Below, piece by piece: positions 17,483 through 27,175 of a stretch of DNA of 64,000 nucleotides. This DNA is from Phaeobacter italicus (lineage in GTDB: Bacteria; Pseudomonadota; Alphaproteobacteria; Rhodobacterales; Rhodobacteraceae). Where the stretch lies: contig NZ_CVRM01000031.1 in the NCBI RefSeq assembly GCF_001258055.1, positions 62,001 to 126,000 on the forward strand, in the 5' to 3' direction. Below the pieces are notes generated by a model. It was not told the origin of the DNA. It saw only the letters and a list, made by a program, of their open reading frames with translations, and did not search any database. Made by a program: the position numbers and the translations under genes. Every line of letters starts with the position of its first letter. The first letter of the stretch is position 1.

Positions 17483-18472
17483 TCAGGCCGCGCCGTGTTG
17501 GTCTGCCTGGCGGCTTGCACGGAGATTGCGGGCCAGCAGGTCCATCGCGGCCATACGCACAGCGACCCCCATCTCTACCTGTTCCTGAATGACAGAACGG
17601 TTGATGTCATCGGCGATGGTTCCGTCGATTTCCACACCTCGGTTCATCGGGCCGGGGTGCATGACGATGGCGTCGGGTTTGGCCAGCGCCAGCTTATCGG
17701 CGTCCAGACCATAGCGGTGGTAGTACTCGCGCTCAGAGGGGATGAATCCACCGTCCATCCTTTCTTTCTGAAGGCGCAGCATCATGACCACGTCCACATC
17801 TTTCAGACCTTCGCGCATGTCGTCATAGATCTCGGCACCAAATTCAGCGAACTGGCTGGGCACCAGCGTCGGTGGACCGATCAGCCGGATGCGGTTTTCC
17901 ATTTTGCCAAGCAGGATCAGATTCGATCGAGCCACACGGGAATGGGCAACGTCACCGCAGATGGCAATGTTCAGCCGGTGCAGTCGTCCCTTGGCCCGCC
18001 GGATGGTCAACGCATCCAGCAGCGCCTGGGTCGGGTGCTCGTGCCGCCCGTCGCCTGCGTTCAATACCGCGCAGTTCACCTTTTGCGCCAAAAGGTCGAC
18101 GGCGCCGGAATGGGGGTGACGCACGACGAGAAGATCGGGGTGCATCGCATTGAGGGTCATCGCCGTGTCGATCAGGGTTTCCCCCTTTTTGATCGAGGAC
18201 GCCTGCATTGCCATGTTCATCACGTCAGCACCCAACCGTTTGCCTGCGAGCTCAAACGAGGCCTGCGTGCGGGTCGAGTTTTCGAAGAACATGTTGATCT
18301 GAGTGAGACCGTGCAAAGCCTCGGCGTGTTTTTCCGCGCGTCGGTTCAGATCAACATAGCTGTCCGCAAGGTCGAGAATGGCAGTGATTTCATGTGGCCT
18401 GAGTGGCTCAATGCCCAAGAGATGCCGTTGGTTGAAGGACATCGGATCAATCGACGTGGGGGCATTGGGCAT
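17483..18472 (-). CDS. pyrB: Aspartate carbamoyltransferase catalytic subunit
   Basis: Catalyses carbamoyl-phosphate plus aspartate to carbamoyl-aspartate, the first committed step of pyrimidine synthesis. It has 329 residues. Diagnostic motifs are intact: the carbamoyl-phosphate site ENSTRTQ, the KKGETLIDT loop, [11 protein letters not shown] and HPGPMNRG. No regulatory pyrI is present; the pyrC-like gene downstream is the likely partner. The start at 18472 is supported by GGAG nine bases upstream; Met11 is an alternative. Confidence 0.95.
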   Translation of the reverse strand: MPNAPTSIDPMSFNQRHLLGIEPLRPHEITAILDLADSYVDLNRRAEKHAEALHGLTQINMFFENSTRTQASFELAGKRLGADVMNMAMQASSIKKGETLIDTAMTLNAMHPDLLVVRHPHSGAVDLLAQKVNCAVLNAGDGRHEHPTQALLDALTIRRAKGRLHRLNIAICGDVAHSRVARSNLILLGKMENRIRLIGPPTLVPSQFAEFGAEIYDDMREGLKDVDVVMMLRLQKERMDGGFIPSEREYYHRYGLDADKLALAKPDAIVMHPGPMNRGVEIDGTIADDINRSVIQEQVEMGVAVRMAAMDLLARNLRASRQADQHGAA

Positions 18473-18603
18473 GGGCTGGCTCCGCGCTGTTTGGCGTCCT
18501 TATAGGCAGGGCTTTGATCTGCGGCAAGCGGCGTGGCGTGGCGCATTGCTGCGGCATGCACGGCAGGTATTTTGATCTGTCGCCGGGCGGGGTAGCTTGG
18601 GGC

Positions 18604-19365
18604 ATGGAATCGGCATTGGATTATCACAGCGCGCGGGCGCTTTTGGCTTGGCAGATTGAGCTGGGGGCAACGGACGCGATCTGTGACGCGCCGGTCAACC
18701 GCTATGAGCTTGAGGCACGCCAGCCCAAACCGACCGCCCGCCAGGCAGAGGCGCCGCCACCCAAACCCAAGGAAGTCGACCCGGTTGAGGTTGCACGCGA
18801 CATCGCGCGCGGCGTGCGGGACTTGGCCGGTCTCAAGGCTGCGCTGGCCCAATTCGAACACTGCGACCTGAGGAAGGGCGCGCGCAATCTGGTGTTCAGC
18901 GACGGCAAGCCCGGTGCACGGGTTATGGTGATCGGAGAGGCGCCGGGGCGCGACGAGGATCTGGAAGGGCGTCCCTTCGTGGGGCGGGCAGGGCAGCTGT
19001 TGGACCGCATGCTGGCAGCCATCGGCCTGTCGCGGCAGGACAATGTCTATATCACCAATGTGTTGCCTTGGCGGCCGCCGCAGAACCGCGACCCGCTGCC
19101 TGCAGAGATTGCGATGATGACCCCGTTTCTGGAACGCCATGTGGCGCTGGCCAATCCGGATATCCTGATTGCCATGGGAAACATCAGCTGCGATGCCTTG
19201 ATGGGTAAACGCGGCATTACCCGTCTGCGCGGCACATGGGGCGAGGCCTGGGGCAAGCCGGTCATGCCGATGTTCCACCCCGCATACCTGCTGCGCCAGC
19301 CGCTGCAGAAACGGGCTGCGTGGTCTGATCTTCTTGATATCAAATCCCGGCTTGATGCTGGCTGA
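18604..19365 (+). CDS. Uracil-DNA glycosylase, family-4-like without Fe-S cysteines
   Basis: Base-excision repair enzyme of 253 residues. Motif A (GEAPGRDED) and motif B (HPAYLLR) of family 4 are present, with RPFVGRAGQLLDRML between. The cysteines that hold the [4Fe-4S] cluster in family 4 are missing: the KCRPP position reads PWRPP, and only isolated Cys remain (in AIC, EHC and ISC). I recall a Bradyrhizobium glycosylase lacking the cluster, and this may belong with it. ATG 18604 is used because the upstream in-frame stretch looks non-coding. A Pro/Lys-rich linker lies near residues 41-60. Confidence 0.85.
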   Translation: MESALDYHSARALLAWQIELGATDAICDAPVNRYELEARQPKPTARQAEAPPPKPKEVDPVEVARDIARGVRDLAGLKAALAQFEHCDLRKGARNLVFSDGKPGARVMVIGEAPGRDEDLEGRPFVGRAGQLLDRMLAAIGLSRQDNVYITNVLPWRPPQNRDPLPAEIAMMTPFLERHVALANPDILIAMGNISCDALMGKRGITRLRGTWGEAWGKPVMPMFHPAYLLRQPLQKRAAWSDLLDIKSRLDAG

Positions 19366-19426
19366 CCCTGCCTGTGCGCAGGTGCATAAAATCATGACGA
19401 AAAAGCAGTGAGAGAGGCCTGACAGA

Positions 19427-19969
19427 ATGGCACAAATTGACGACGGCAAAGCGTTCATTCCAGTGCGTATCGCGGTGTTGACCGTGTCTGACAGTCGCTC
19501 CCTCTCCGAAGACCGGTCCGGCCAGGTGCTGGTCGACCGGCTGGAGACGTCAGGTCATGTGCTGGCCGATCGCAAGATCCTGCCGGATGAGCGCGACCAG
19601 ATTGCAGATCAGCTGCGTGCGTGGGTGGCGGATCCCGACGTGGACGTGGTGATCTCAACGGGCGGGACCGGGCTGACCGGACGGGATGTGACCGTTGAGG
19701 CCCATCGCGATGTCTATGAGAAAGAGATCGATGCCTTTGGCACCGTCTTTACCATCGTGTCGATGCAGAAAATCGGCACGTCGGCGATCCAGTCGCGGGC
19801 AACCGGCGGTGTGGCGGGGGGCACCTATCTGTTTGCGCTGCCGGGCAGCCCCGGCGCCTGCAAGGATGCCTGGGATGAAATTCTGCTCAAACAGCTCGAC
19901 TATCGGCACCGCCCCTGCAATTTCGTCGAGATCATGCCCCGCCTTGACGAACATTTGCGCAGGAAGTGA
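19427..19969 (+). CDS. moaB: Molybdenum cofactor biosynthesis protein MoaB
   Basis: MogA/MoaB-fold protein of 180 residues, involved in adenylating molybdopterin before molybdate insertion. The molybdopterin-binding motif STGGTGLTGRDVT (about residues 76-88) and the late ALPGSPGACKDAW motif are clear. It lies downstream of the glycosylase gene with a 61-base gap. As no separate mogA is in the window, it may serve that role, which is an inference. Confidence 0.92.
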   Translation: MAQIDDGKAFIPVRIAVLTVSDSRSLSEDRSGQVLVDRLETSGHVLADRKILPDERDQIADQLRAWVADPDVDVVISTGGTGLTGRDVTVEAHRDVYEKEIDAFGTVFTIVSMQKIGTSAIQSRATGGVAGGTYLFALPGSPGACKDAWDEILLKQLDYRHRPCNFVEIMPRLDEHLRRK

Positions 19970-20082
19970 GACGGAAATGATCCGCGGCGGCGTGTAACCT
20001 CGTATAGCTTTGGACAAGCTGATAAACTCGGCGCCTGAAATCTGGTGCTTTGCCGGGTTTGCCGGCCTGAAAAGGATGAGAG

Positions 20083-21561
20083 ATGCGCTTTTTGCGGCAC
20101 ACGGTGTTCGGAGTTTTCCTGGCGGCGCTGACGGCGGCGTTGCTGCTGTTTGCGGTGCAAATCGTCGCCTCCGCGATCCAGAGCCGTCTGTCAGACGAGC
20201 GCAAAGCCCCACCCGCACGTGAACGGGTATTTGCCGTCAATGTCGTCAAAGCAGAGTTGGGCGCGGTCACCCCGCAGCTCACGGCCTTTGGTCGGGTTGA
20301 AAGCCGTCGACGGCTGGAATTGCGCACGGCGGCTGCTGGTCGTGTCGTTGCGCTGGCGCCTGGCTTTGAAGATGGCGGCGATGTGACCGCTGGCACAGTT
20401 CTGGTGCAGATTGATCCCGCAGACGCGCAGGCCGCCCTTGAGGGGGCAGAGGCCGACATGCTGGACGCAGAGGCTGAAGACCGCGAGGCGCGTCGCGGCC
20501 TGACCCTGGCGCAGGATGAACTGGCCGCTGCGCAGGACCAGGCTGCGTTGCGCGCGCGCGCCCTCGAGCGGCAGCAGAACCTGCAGGAACGTGGGGTGGG
20601 CTCGGCTGCAACCGCAGAGGTTGCTGAGCTGGCCGCAGCTCAGGCACGTCAGGCGGTGATTTCGCGCAGACAGGCGGTTTCCCTTGCCGAGGCGCGCATC
20701 GATCAGGCCGCCACGCGGCTTGCGCGGGCCCGCATTGCCCTAGAGGATGCGCAGCGCACTTTGGATGACACCACCATCACCGCGGCTTTTGATGGAACCC
20801 TGCAGTCGGTGAATCTGGTTGAGGGAGGGCTGGTTTCGACCAATGAAAAGCTGGCGGATCTGGTGGATCCGGCCCAGCTGGAGGTCGCCTTTCGTGTTTC
20901 TACGGTGCAGTTCGCCCGACTGCTGGATCAATCGGGCAAGCTGATAGAGGCGCCGGTTCGGGTGACGCTGGATGCAACTGGTGCGGCATTGACGGCGACG
21001 GGGGTTGCCGTCCGCGACAGTGGCGCTGCAGGTGAGGGCTTGGCCGGGCGGCTGATCTATGCCCGCCTCGACACTGCGCCGGGCTTCAAACCCGGTGACT
21101 TTGTTACAGTCCATGTCGAAGAGCCTGTGGTTGAAGACGTTGCCCGCTTGCCAGCCTCGGCTCTGGGGTCGGATGGGACGGTCCTGGTGATTGGCGCAGA
21201 TGATCGTTTGGAGACGCTGGCGGTCACATTGGTGCGCAGGCAGGGCGATGATGTCTTGCTGCGTGGCGAAGGGCTTGCGGGCCGCGAGGTCGTGACGGGG
21301 CGCACACCGCTATTGGGGGCCGGTATCAAGGTGCGCCCATTGCGCCAAGGGGCTGAGGCCGCTGCCACAGAGACAACAACCCGCGCGGCCGAGGCAGAGA
21401 TGATCGAGCTGAGCGATGACCACCGGGCCCGGTTGGTTGCATTGGTCGAGCAAAACAGCCGCATGCCGCAAGAGGCCAAGGCACGGGTGCTGGCGCAACT
21501 GGCCGAAGCAAAGGTTCCAGCGCAGCTGGTCAACCGGATCGAAACCCGGATGGGAGGCTAA
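20083..21561 (+). CDS. RND efflux periplasmic adaptor (membrane fusion protein)
   Basis: A 492-residue HlyD/AcrA-type adaptor linking the inner-membrane pump to an outer-membrane channel. It has an N-terminal membrane anchor (about residues 8-30), a split lipoyl half-motif (GRVVALAPGFEDGG) and a long alternating Ala/Glu/Arg coiled-coil hairpin (about 120-225). The second lipoyl half follows (TITAAFDGTLQSVN), then a beta-barrel. The C-terminal 70 residues form an extra charged helical extension that is unusual for the family. The pump gene starts 6 bases after its stop. Confidence 0.9.
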   Translation: MRFLRHTVFGVFLAALTAALLLFAVQIVASAIQSRLSDERKAPPARERVFAVNVVKAELGAVTPQLTAFGRVESRRRLELRTAAAGRVVALAPGFEDGGDVTAGTVLVQIDPADAQAALEGAEADMLDAEAEDREARRGLTLAQDELAAAQDQAALRARALERQQNLQERGVGSAATAEVAELAAAQARQAVISRRQAVSLAEARIDQAATRLARARIALEDAQRTLDDTTITAAFDGTLQSVNLVEGGLVSTNEKLADLVDPAQLEVAFRVSTVQFARLLDQSGKLIEAPVRVTLDATGAALTATGVAVRDSGAAGEGLAGRLIYARLDTAPGFKPGDFVTVHVEEPVVEDVARLPASALGSDGTVLVIGADDRLETLAVTLVRRQGDDVLLRGEGLAGREVVTGRTPLLGAGIKVRPLRQGAEAAATETTTRAAEAEMIELSDDHRARLVALVEQNSRMPQEAKARVLAQLAEAKVPAQLVNRIETRMGG

Positions 21562-21567
21562 GGCGCC

Positions 21568-24500
21568 ATGCTGCGCAATTTGCCCCAATCCGCCGGAGGC
21601 CTGCTGAGCTACTTCACCCGTCACCGCACGCTGGCCAATCTTCTTCTTGTTCTGCTGCTGGTTCTGGGGGCTGCTGCGATCCCGAACATGCGGGCGCAGT
21701 TCTTTCCCGATGTGATCGTCGAGAGCGTTTCTGTCTCGGTTGAATGGGAAGGTGCAGGTCCCGAAGATATCGACAGCGCCATTGTGCAGCTGATGGAGCC
21801 CGCGCTTCTTGCGGTGGATGGGGTGGAAAGCACCAGCTCCACCTCTCGTGAAGGGCGGGCAAATATCTCGCTTGATTTCGAACCGGGCTGGGACATGGCC
21901 CGTGCTGCCGATGATGTGCAAAGCGCAGTGGATGGCATCACGTCCCTTCCCGAAGAGGCCGAAGAGCCCAGCGTGCGTCGGGGAGCCTGGCGCGACCGGG
22001 TGACGGATATCGTGCTGACCGGTCCGATCGCGCCGCGCCAGCTTGGGCTGTTTGCTGACGAACTGGTCAATCGTCTGTTCGAGGCGGGCGTCACCCGCAC
22101 CACCATTCGCGGCGTCGCGGCACCACGGACATTGGTTGAGGTGCCTTCTGCCAGCCTGATTGCGCATGACATCGCGATGGCAGACATCGCGTCGGCTATT
22201 GCGGCAGAAGTCGATGCGAACCCGGCGGGCGATGTAAGCGGGGCCAATGCCCGCATCCGCACCGGCAGCGAAAAACGGACGCCTGGAGAGCTCGCAGGGA
22301 TCGTGTTGCGCACGAACCCGGACGGTTCGGCGTTGACGGTGGGGGATGTCGCAACAATCCGCATCGAAGGTGTCGATCGCAATCGGTCCTATTTTGTCGG
22401 CGAGAACCCGGCGATGTCGATCCGGGTGGACCGCTCTGATCAGGGCGATGCGATCGGCATTCAGGCCCAGGTCGAGGATGTGGTCGAGGAAATGCAGGCA
22501 AGCCTGCCCGAAGGGGTAAGCGCCAGCCTGATCCGGACCCGTGCAGAGGCCATCACGGGGCGGCTTGATATTCTGATCGACAATGGGCTGATGGGCCTTG
22601 GTCTGGTGCTGGCCTTGTTGTTCCTGTTTCTTAATGCCCGCATCGCGTTCTGGGTGGCTGCGGGCATTCCGGCGGCCATGTTTGCCGCGATTGCGCTGAT
22701 GTACCTTGGTGGGCTGACCATCAACATGATCAGTCTCTTCGGTCTCATCATCACGCTGGGTATCGTGGTGGATGACGCCATCGTCGTGGGGGAACATGCC
22801 GATTTCAGGGCGCGGCGTCTGGGCGAACACCCTGTCTCTGCCGCCGAGAACGCCGCGCGGCGCATGGCGATGCCGGTTTTTGCGGCGACGCTGACCACGG
22901 TGATTGCCTTTTTCGGGCTTGTGTCGATTGGCGGTCGCTTTGGAGAGCTGATCCGCGACATCCCATTGACGGTGATCGCCGTTCTGGCGGGGTCGCTCGT
23001 TGAGTGTTTTCTGATCCTGCCCAATCACCTTGCCCATGCACTGGCGCATAGTGCCAAGGAACACTGGTATGATTTGCCCAGCCGGGTGGTGAACCGTGGC
23101 TTTCGCAAGGTGCGCGACCGGGCATTTCGCCCGCTGATGGCGCTGGTCGTGCGGGCCCGCTACGTGGTGTTGGCCGGTGCTTTGGTGATCCTTGCGAGCC
23201 AGCTGGCGCTGTTTATCGGCGGGGATGTCAAATGGCGCTTTTTCAATGCGCCGGAGCGGGGCTCGGTCACCGGTAATTTTGCCATGGTCGAGGGGGCAAG
23301 CCGCGAGGATACGCTGGCCATGATGCGCGAGATGCAGCGCGCGGTAGAGGCGTTGGGCGCCGAATATGAACAGCGCCATGGCCGCAATCCGGTCGATTTC
23401 GTCATGGCAGAAATTGGTGGAAACGCCGGACGTGGGCTCGCTGGAGTGGATGCCAAGGATACGGATCTGTTGGGCGGGATTTCGATCGAGCTGATCGATG
23501 CGGATCTGCGCCCCTATTCCAGCTTTGCCTTTGTCGCCGAATTGCAGGACAGCGTGCGCAGGCATCCGCTGACGGAAACGGTCTCATTCCGGGGGTGGCG
23601 GTCTGGACCGGGCGGGGATGCGTTGGATGTCGAGTTCAGTGGCGCTGCGGTCGACGTGCTGAAGGCGGCATCGGAGGATCTGAAGACCGCGCTTCTGCGC
23701 TATCCAGAAGTCTCTGCGGTGCAGGATAACCTTGCATACGACAAGGAAGAGCTGGTTCTGGAGCTGACGCCGCAGGGGCGGGCGCTTGAATTCACGGTTG
23801 AGACCTTGGGGCGGGCGCTGCGCGGGCGGCTGAATGGTATTGAAGCAGCAACCTATCCGGACGGTCCCCGCAGCGCCGAGATCCGGGTGGAACTGCCCGA
23901 CGGTGAGCTGACGGCGGATTTCCTGGAACGCACGCTGATGCGGAGCCCGGCGGGGATTTATCTGCCGCTGGCCGACATCGTCTCGGTCAGCCAGCGCACC
24001 GGGTTTTCCACGGTGCGGCGGGAAAACGGCGTGCGGGTGATTTCAGTGACCGGTGACATTTCCGAAGATGACCCCGCCCGTGCCCAAGAAATCGTCACCG
24101 CGCTAGAGGAAGAGATCCTGCCCAAAATCGCAAGTGAGCGGCAGGTAGACTGGCGGCTGGCCGGGTTGAGCGAACAGGAAAGCGATTTTCTCAATGACGC
24201 GCGTACCGGCCTTATTCTCTGCCTGACGGGAATTTATCTGGTTTTGTCGTGGATCTTTGCCAGCTGGACCCGGCCGCTGGTGGTCATGGCAATCATTCCA
24301 TTTGGCTTGGTCGGCACGATTTGGGGCCATTACCTCTGGGAGGTTCCGCTGTCGATGTTCACTGTGGTCGGTCTGTTGGGGATGACGGGGATCATCATCA
24401 ACGACTCGATTGTTCTGGTGACAACGATCGACGAATACGCCGAAGAGCGCGGTTTGATCCCTTCGATCATAGATGGTGCGGCGGATCGTCTGCGACCGGT

Positions 24501-24960
24501 CATGCTGACCACATTGACGACGGTGCTGGGGCTGGCCCCGCTGATGTATGAGGGTTCACAACAGGCGCAGTTCCTGAAGCCGACGGTGATTACGCTGGTC
24601 TACGGGCTGGGGTTTGGCATGTTCCTTGTGCTCTTGGTGGTGCCAGCACTGGTGGCCGTTCAGGCAGATATCGCACGTCCCTTTACCGCGCTGCGCCGCG
24701 GGCTGCAGGGCCGGGCGGGGCGTTTGCGTTGGCTCACCTTTGGGTTGGCTGGTGCACAGCTTGCCTGGTTGGCGCTGAGCCTTGGCTACGCAATGGCCGC
24801 TGGGGCGCTGCATCCTGCGTTGCGGATTGGCGTTCCGGCGCTGGTTGAAATGGATCCGGTCCGCGCTGGCGGTGCCTTGTTCCTGGTGGGGGCTGTTGTG
24901 ATCAGCCTTGCGGGCTACGGGCTGGGCCGGCTGTCGGGCGCGCGCGGCCAGAGGGCCTAA
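21568..24960 (+). CDS. RND-family efflux transporter permease (AcrB-like)
   Basis: Proton-driven inner-membrane efflux pump of 1130 residues, about 80-100 longer than AcrB. Twelve transmembrane helices in the 1+5, 1+5 arrangement with two large periplasmic loops are visible. The TM4 segment GIVVDDAIVVGEHAD has the paired Asp of the proton relay. The second half has GMTGIIINDSIVLV. The extra length is a C-terminal extension with two more predicted hydrophobic helices (about residues 1050-1120). No outer-membrane channel gene or regulator is adjacent, so substrates cannot be inferred. Confidence 0.92.
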   Translation: MLRNLPQSAGGLLSYFTRHRTLANLLLVLLLVLGAAAIPNMRAQFFPDVIVESVSVSVEWEGAGPEDIDSAIVQLMEPALLAVDGVESTSSTSREGRANISLDFEPGWDMARAADDVQSAVDGITSLPEEAEEPSVRRGAWRDRVTDIVLTGPIAPRQLGLFADELVNRLFEAGVTRTTIRGVAAPRTLVEVPSASLIAHDIAMADIASAIAAEVDANPAGDVSGANARIRTGSEKRTPGELAGIVLRTNPDGSALTVGDVATIRIEGVDRNRSYFVGENPAMSIRVDRSDQGDAIGIQAQVEDVVEEMQASLPEGVSASLIRTRAEAITGRLDILIDNGLMGLGLVLALLFLFLNARIAFWVAAGIPAAMFAAIALMYLGGLTINMISLFGLIITLGIVVDDAIVVGEHADFRARRLGEHPVSAAENAARRMAMPVFAATLTTVIAFFGLVSIGGRFGELIRDIPLTVIAVLAGSLVECFLILPNHLAHALAHSAKEHWYDLPSRVVNRGFRKVRDRAFRPLMALVVRARYVVLAGALVILASQLALFIGGDVKWRFFNAPERGSVTGNFAMVEGASREDTLAMMREMQRAVEALGAEYEQRHGRNPVDFVMAEIGGNAGRGLAGVDAKDTDLLGGISIELIDADLRPYSSFAFVAELQDSVRRHPLTETVSFRGWRSGPGGDALDVEFSGAAVDVLKAASEDLKTALLRYPEVSAVQDNLAYDKEELVLELTPQGRALEFTVETLGRALRGRLNGIEAATYPDGPRSAEIRVELPDGELTADFLERTLMRSPAGIYLPLADIVSVSQRTGFSTVRRENGVRVISVTGDISEDDPARAQEIVTALEEEILPKIASERQVDWRLAGLSEQESDFLNDARTGLILCLTGIYLVLSWIFASWTRPLVVMAIIPFGLVGTIWGHYLWEVPLSMFTVVGLLGMTGIIINDSIVLVTTIDEYAEERGLIPSIIDGAADRLRPVMLTTLTTVLGLAPLMYEGSQQAQFLKPTVITLVYGLGFGMFLVLLVVPALVAVQADIARPFTALRRGLQGRAGRLRWLTFGLAGAQLAWLALSLGYAMAAGALHPALRIGVPALVEMDPVRAGGALFLVGAVVISLAGYGLGRLSGARGQRA

Positions 24961-24990
24961 GGGGGCACCTGTGACGCCCTAACCGTTGCG

Positions 24991-25476
24991 CTATTCCGCC
25001 AGCTGTTGTTCCGCCTGTGCCAGCAGGGCGACCTCGGCCACTTGATCGATCAGCAGCCGGGCGGGAGTGGACGACGATGGCGTGCCCGTCAGCGCAAGGT
25101 CTGAAACAGGCACCCAGCTGGCCTGCAGGGCATCATCGTCGGGGTGCGGTGTGCCGCTGACATAGTCACAGAGCACGGCCACCAGAAGATACTGCCGTTG
25201 CACAGCACCGGCGTCATCCCGCAGCATGACATCCACATGTGTCAGGATCTTGCGCGGAGTGGCGATCACGCCCGTTTCTTCCAACAGCTCGCGGGCTGCG
25301 GCCTCTGAGGCGGTTTCGCCCAATTCAACGTGACCGCCGGGAAACCCCCACCAGCCAGCGTTGGGCGGTTTCTTTCGTTGGACCAGAATGACGTGATCCT
25401 GTCCCCCTTGTGGGTGACAGACAACCGCCAGTGCCCCGAGCACGGGACGTTCTACTGGGTCAGGAGAGCTGGACAT
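24991..25476 (-). CDS. NUDIX hydrolase
   Basis: A 161-residue hydrolase of nucleoside diphosphates linked to another moiety. The complete Nudix box is present: GGHVELGE, then a seven-residue helix leading into RELLEETG (about residues 46-69), with the metal-binding glutamates intact. It starts 33 bases after the stop of the DsbD-domain gene, so the two are probably co-transcribed. The N-terminus resembles ADP-ribose/ADP-sugar-type members, but the substrate is not readable. Confidence 0.88.
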   Translation of the reverse strand: MSSSPDPVERPVLGALAVVCHPQGGQDHVILVQRKKPPNAGWWGFPGGHVELGETASEAAARELLEETGVIATPRKILTHVDVMLRDDAGAVQRQYLLVAVLCDYVSGTPHPDDDALQASWVPVSDLALTGTPSSSTPARLLIDQVAEVALLAQAEQQLAE

Positions 25477-25509
25477 GACGGTTCCGACGTTGGGGCAGGG
25501 TTGCCGGAA

Positions 25510-26379
25510 TTAGTGGCGAGTGCAGCCCCGGATGTCCACTGCATGATTACGCCCCAGGACCGTGAACCGCAGCTGCGAACGGTCCATGGCAAAGATGCCC
25601 CCGTCCGCCGACACGATTTCGGTCTGCGCAACCAGCTGGTCGCCGTTGCGTGTGGTGGTGGTTTCCGTTGTGGCCAGATTGGGCGCGCCCGGTTCGATGA
25701 CCACGACCTCCTCACCGCCAGCGGAGGGCATGGCGATGCGGGCCGTCAGCTGCATGCCGTAGCGGCTTGGGACAATGTCGCAGGAGGCACGGCGCACACC
25801 GGCTTCCCGCGCGGAAAGCGGTTGATCGGCGAGGGCTGCGACAATGGCGGGGTTTTTGCTGCTCTTCGGGTTCAGGGCCTGCTCGAAGGTGAGTTCGGAT
25901 GGAATGCAAACATCCTTGCAGATCCCCAACTCCATCCGACCTTTCAGCTTGATGGGCGCGCCGGTCTTTGCAGGGGTGATCTCAACCGGAAGAACCAGCT
26001 GATCGTGATAGCCGATGGTCCGGAAACCTGAGGTCAGAAACACGTCAGGCGTTGGCCATTTGATCGATACAGCGCCCACGTTTTGTGATCCCGCCCAGGT
26101 GAATTGCGGTGGAATTCCGGCGTCACCGGGCGCGCGCCAGTATGTTTTCCACCCCTCTGACAGGGTCAGACGGATCGCGCCCATATGGGTGCCACTACGG
26201 GTGATGCCGCCATCCAGGATCTCCAGCTGGACGATATCCTCCATCCGCTCCGCCAGAGCAGCGGCGGGAAGGGCTGTCAGCGGTACAATCGCCGCGGAGA
26301 GCGCGGCGCGCAGCCAGCGGCGCCCAGCAGAAGCCACAGCCGAAACGACCCGGCGGAGTGCGGATGATTTTAACGTCAT
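25510..26379 (-). CDS. Exported DsbD N-terminal-domain protein, stand-alone
   Basis: A periplasmic protein with a signal peptide (about residues 17-43). It carries a domain like the N-terminal (alpha) domain of the thiol reductase DsbD, including the paired cysteines in GICKDVCIP. The membrane electron-transfer domain and C-terminal thioredoxin domain of DsbD are absent. Such stand-alone forms may receive electrons from CcdA-type proteins elsewhere. I use Met 26379 rather than 26409 because the signal peptide is then of normal length; neither has a strong ribosome-binding site. About 289 residues. Confidence 0.78.
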   Translation of the reverse strand: MTLKSSALRRVVSAVASAGRRWLRAALSAAIVPLTALPAAALAERMEDIVQLEILDGGITRSGTHMGAIRLTLSEGWKTYWRAPGDAGIPPQFTWAGSQNVGAVSIKWPTPDVFLTSGFRTIGYHDQLVLPVEITPAKTGAPIKLKGRMELGICKDVCIPSELTFEQALNPKSSKNPAIVAALADQPLSAREAGVRRASCDIVPSRYGMQLTARIAMPSAGGEEVVVIEPGAPNLATTETTTTRNGDQLVAQTEIVSADGGIFAMDRSQLRFTVLGRNHAVDIRGCTRH

Positions 26380-26584
26380 CTTTGATGGGGCAGGGTGAAA
26401 CTGTGTCATAAGGAATAGATGCGCATTCAGAAGGTAAAAGCCAAGTCACGATACGGTCAGGGGCGGGTGATCGCGACACAGAAACAGACTTGGCCTTGAA
26501 CACGCAAAGGCTGCGCGCCATCTTATTATAAAGAGCAAAGGGAACTGGCGTTACGCCAACCCACCTCCACAACAAGGAATACAG

Positions 26585-27148
26585 GTGCAGATGGATCTTT
26601 CCGGACAACTACTGATAGCGATGCCAGGCATCGGGGATCCCCGGTTTGAACATTCACTGATTCTTTTGTGTTCTCATGACGATACCGGGGCGATGGGTCT
26701 GATTGTGAACAAACCTGCGGCGGGTGTTGCCGTGTCCAATCTTCTGGAACAGCTCGACATCAGCGTCGCGGATGAAACCGACGGCAATCAGCCGGTCAGA
26801 TTTGGTGGCCCGGTTGAGACACAGCGGGGATTTGTACTGCACTCGCCCGAGTATCAATCAAACGTCAGTTCTCTGCGGGTGTCGGATGGGTTTTCGATGA
26901 CTGCAACAGTTGATGTGCTTGAAGATATCGGCGCCGGGCAGGGGCCTGCGCAAAAGCTGGTCATGCTTGGCTATGCGGGCTGGGGGCCAGGGCAGCTCGA
27001 ATCGGAGATCGCGCTTAATGGCTGGCTGAACGCGCCAGCAACGCCGGATCTTGTGTTTGAGCTGGCGGACCACGAAAAATGGGAAGCGGCGCTGCGGGAG
27101 ATCGGTGTGGACCCCCTGACGTTGTCCACAAGCGCGGGCCACGCCTGA
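26585..27148 (+). CDS. YqgE/AlgH family protein (UPF0301)
   Basis: A 187-residue cytoplasmic protein of the YqgE/AlgH family, recognised by LLIAMPGIGDPRFEHS at the N-terminus, GAMGLIVNKP, and the LGYAGWGPGQLE motif in the second half. The biochemical role of the family is not established. GTG 26585 has AAGGA six bases upstream; ATG 26591, two codons later, is equally possible. The 26410-26584 region carries the divergent promoters toward the DsbD-domain gene. Confidence 0.88.
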   Translation: MQMDLSGQLLIAMPGIGDPRFEHSLILLCSHDDTGAMGLIVNKPAAGVAVSNLLEQLDISVADETDGNQPVRFGGPVETQRGFVLHSPEYQSNVSSLRVSDGFSMTATVDVLEDIGAGQGPAQKLVMLGYAGWGPGQLESEIALNGWLNAPATPDLVFELADHEKWEAALREIGVDPLTLSTSAGHA

Positions 27149-27175
27149 TAATCGGCCCAATGCGGTCGACTGGGG

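Noticed and set aside
17123-18505. 460-codon plus-strand frame opposite pyrB
   Set aside because: pyrB on the other strand has every catalytic motif; this frame has none and is rich in His/Gln/Val as a reverse-complement artefact.
21310-23565. 751-codon minus-strand frame opposite the RND pump
   Set aside because: Long open shadow frame caused by high GC at third positions; no domain, and the pump frame is unquestionable.
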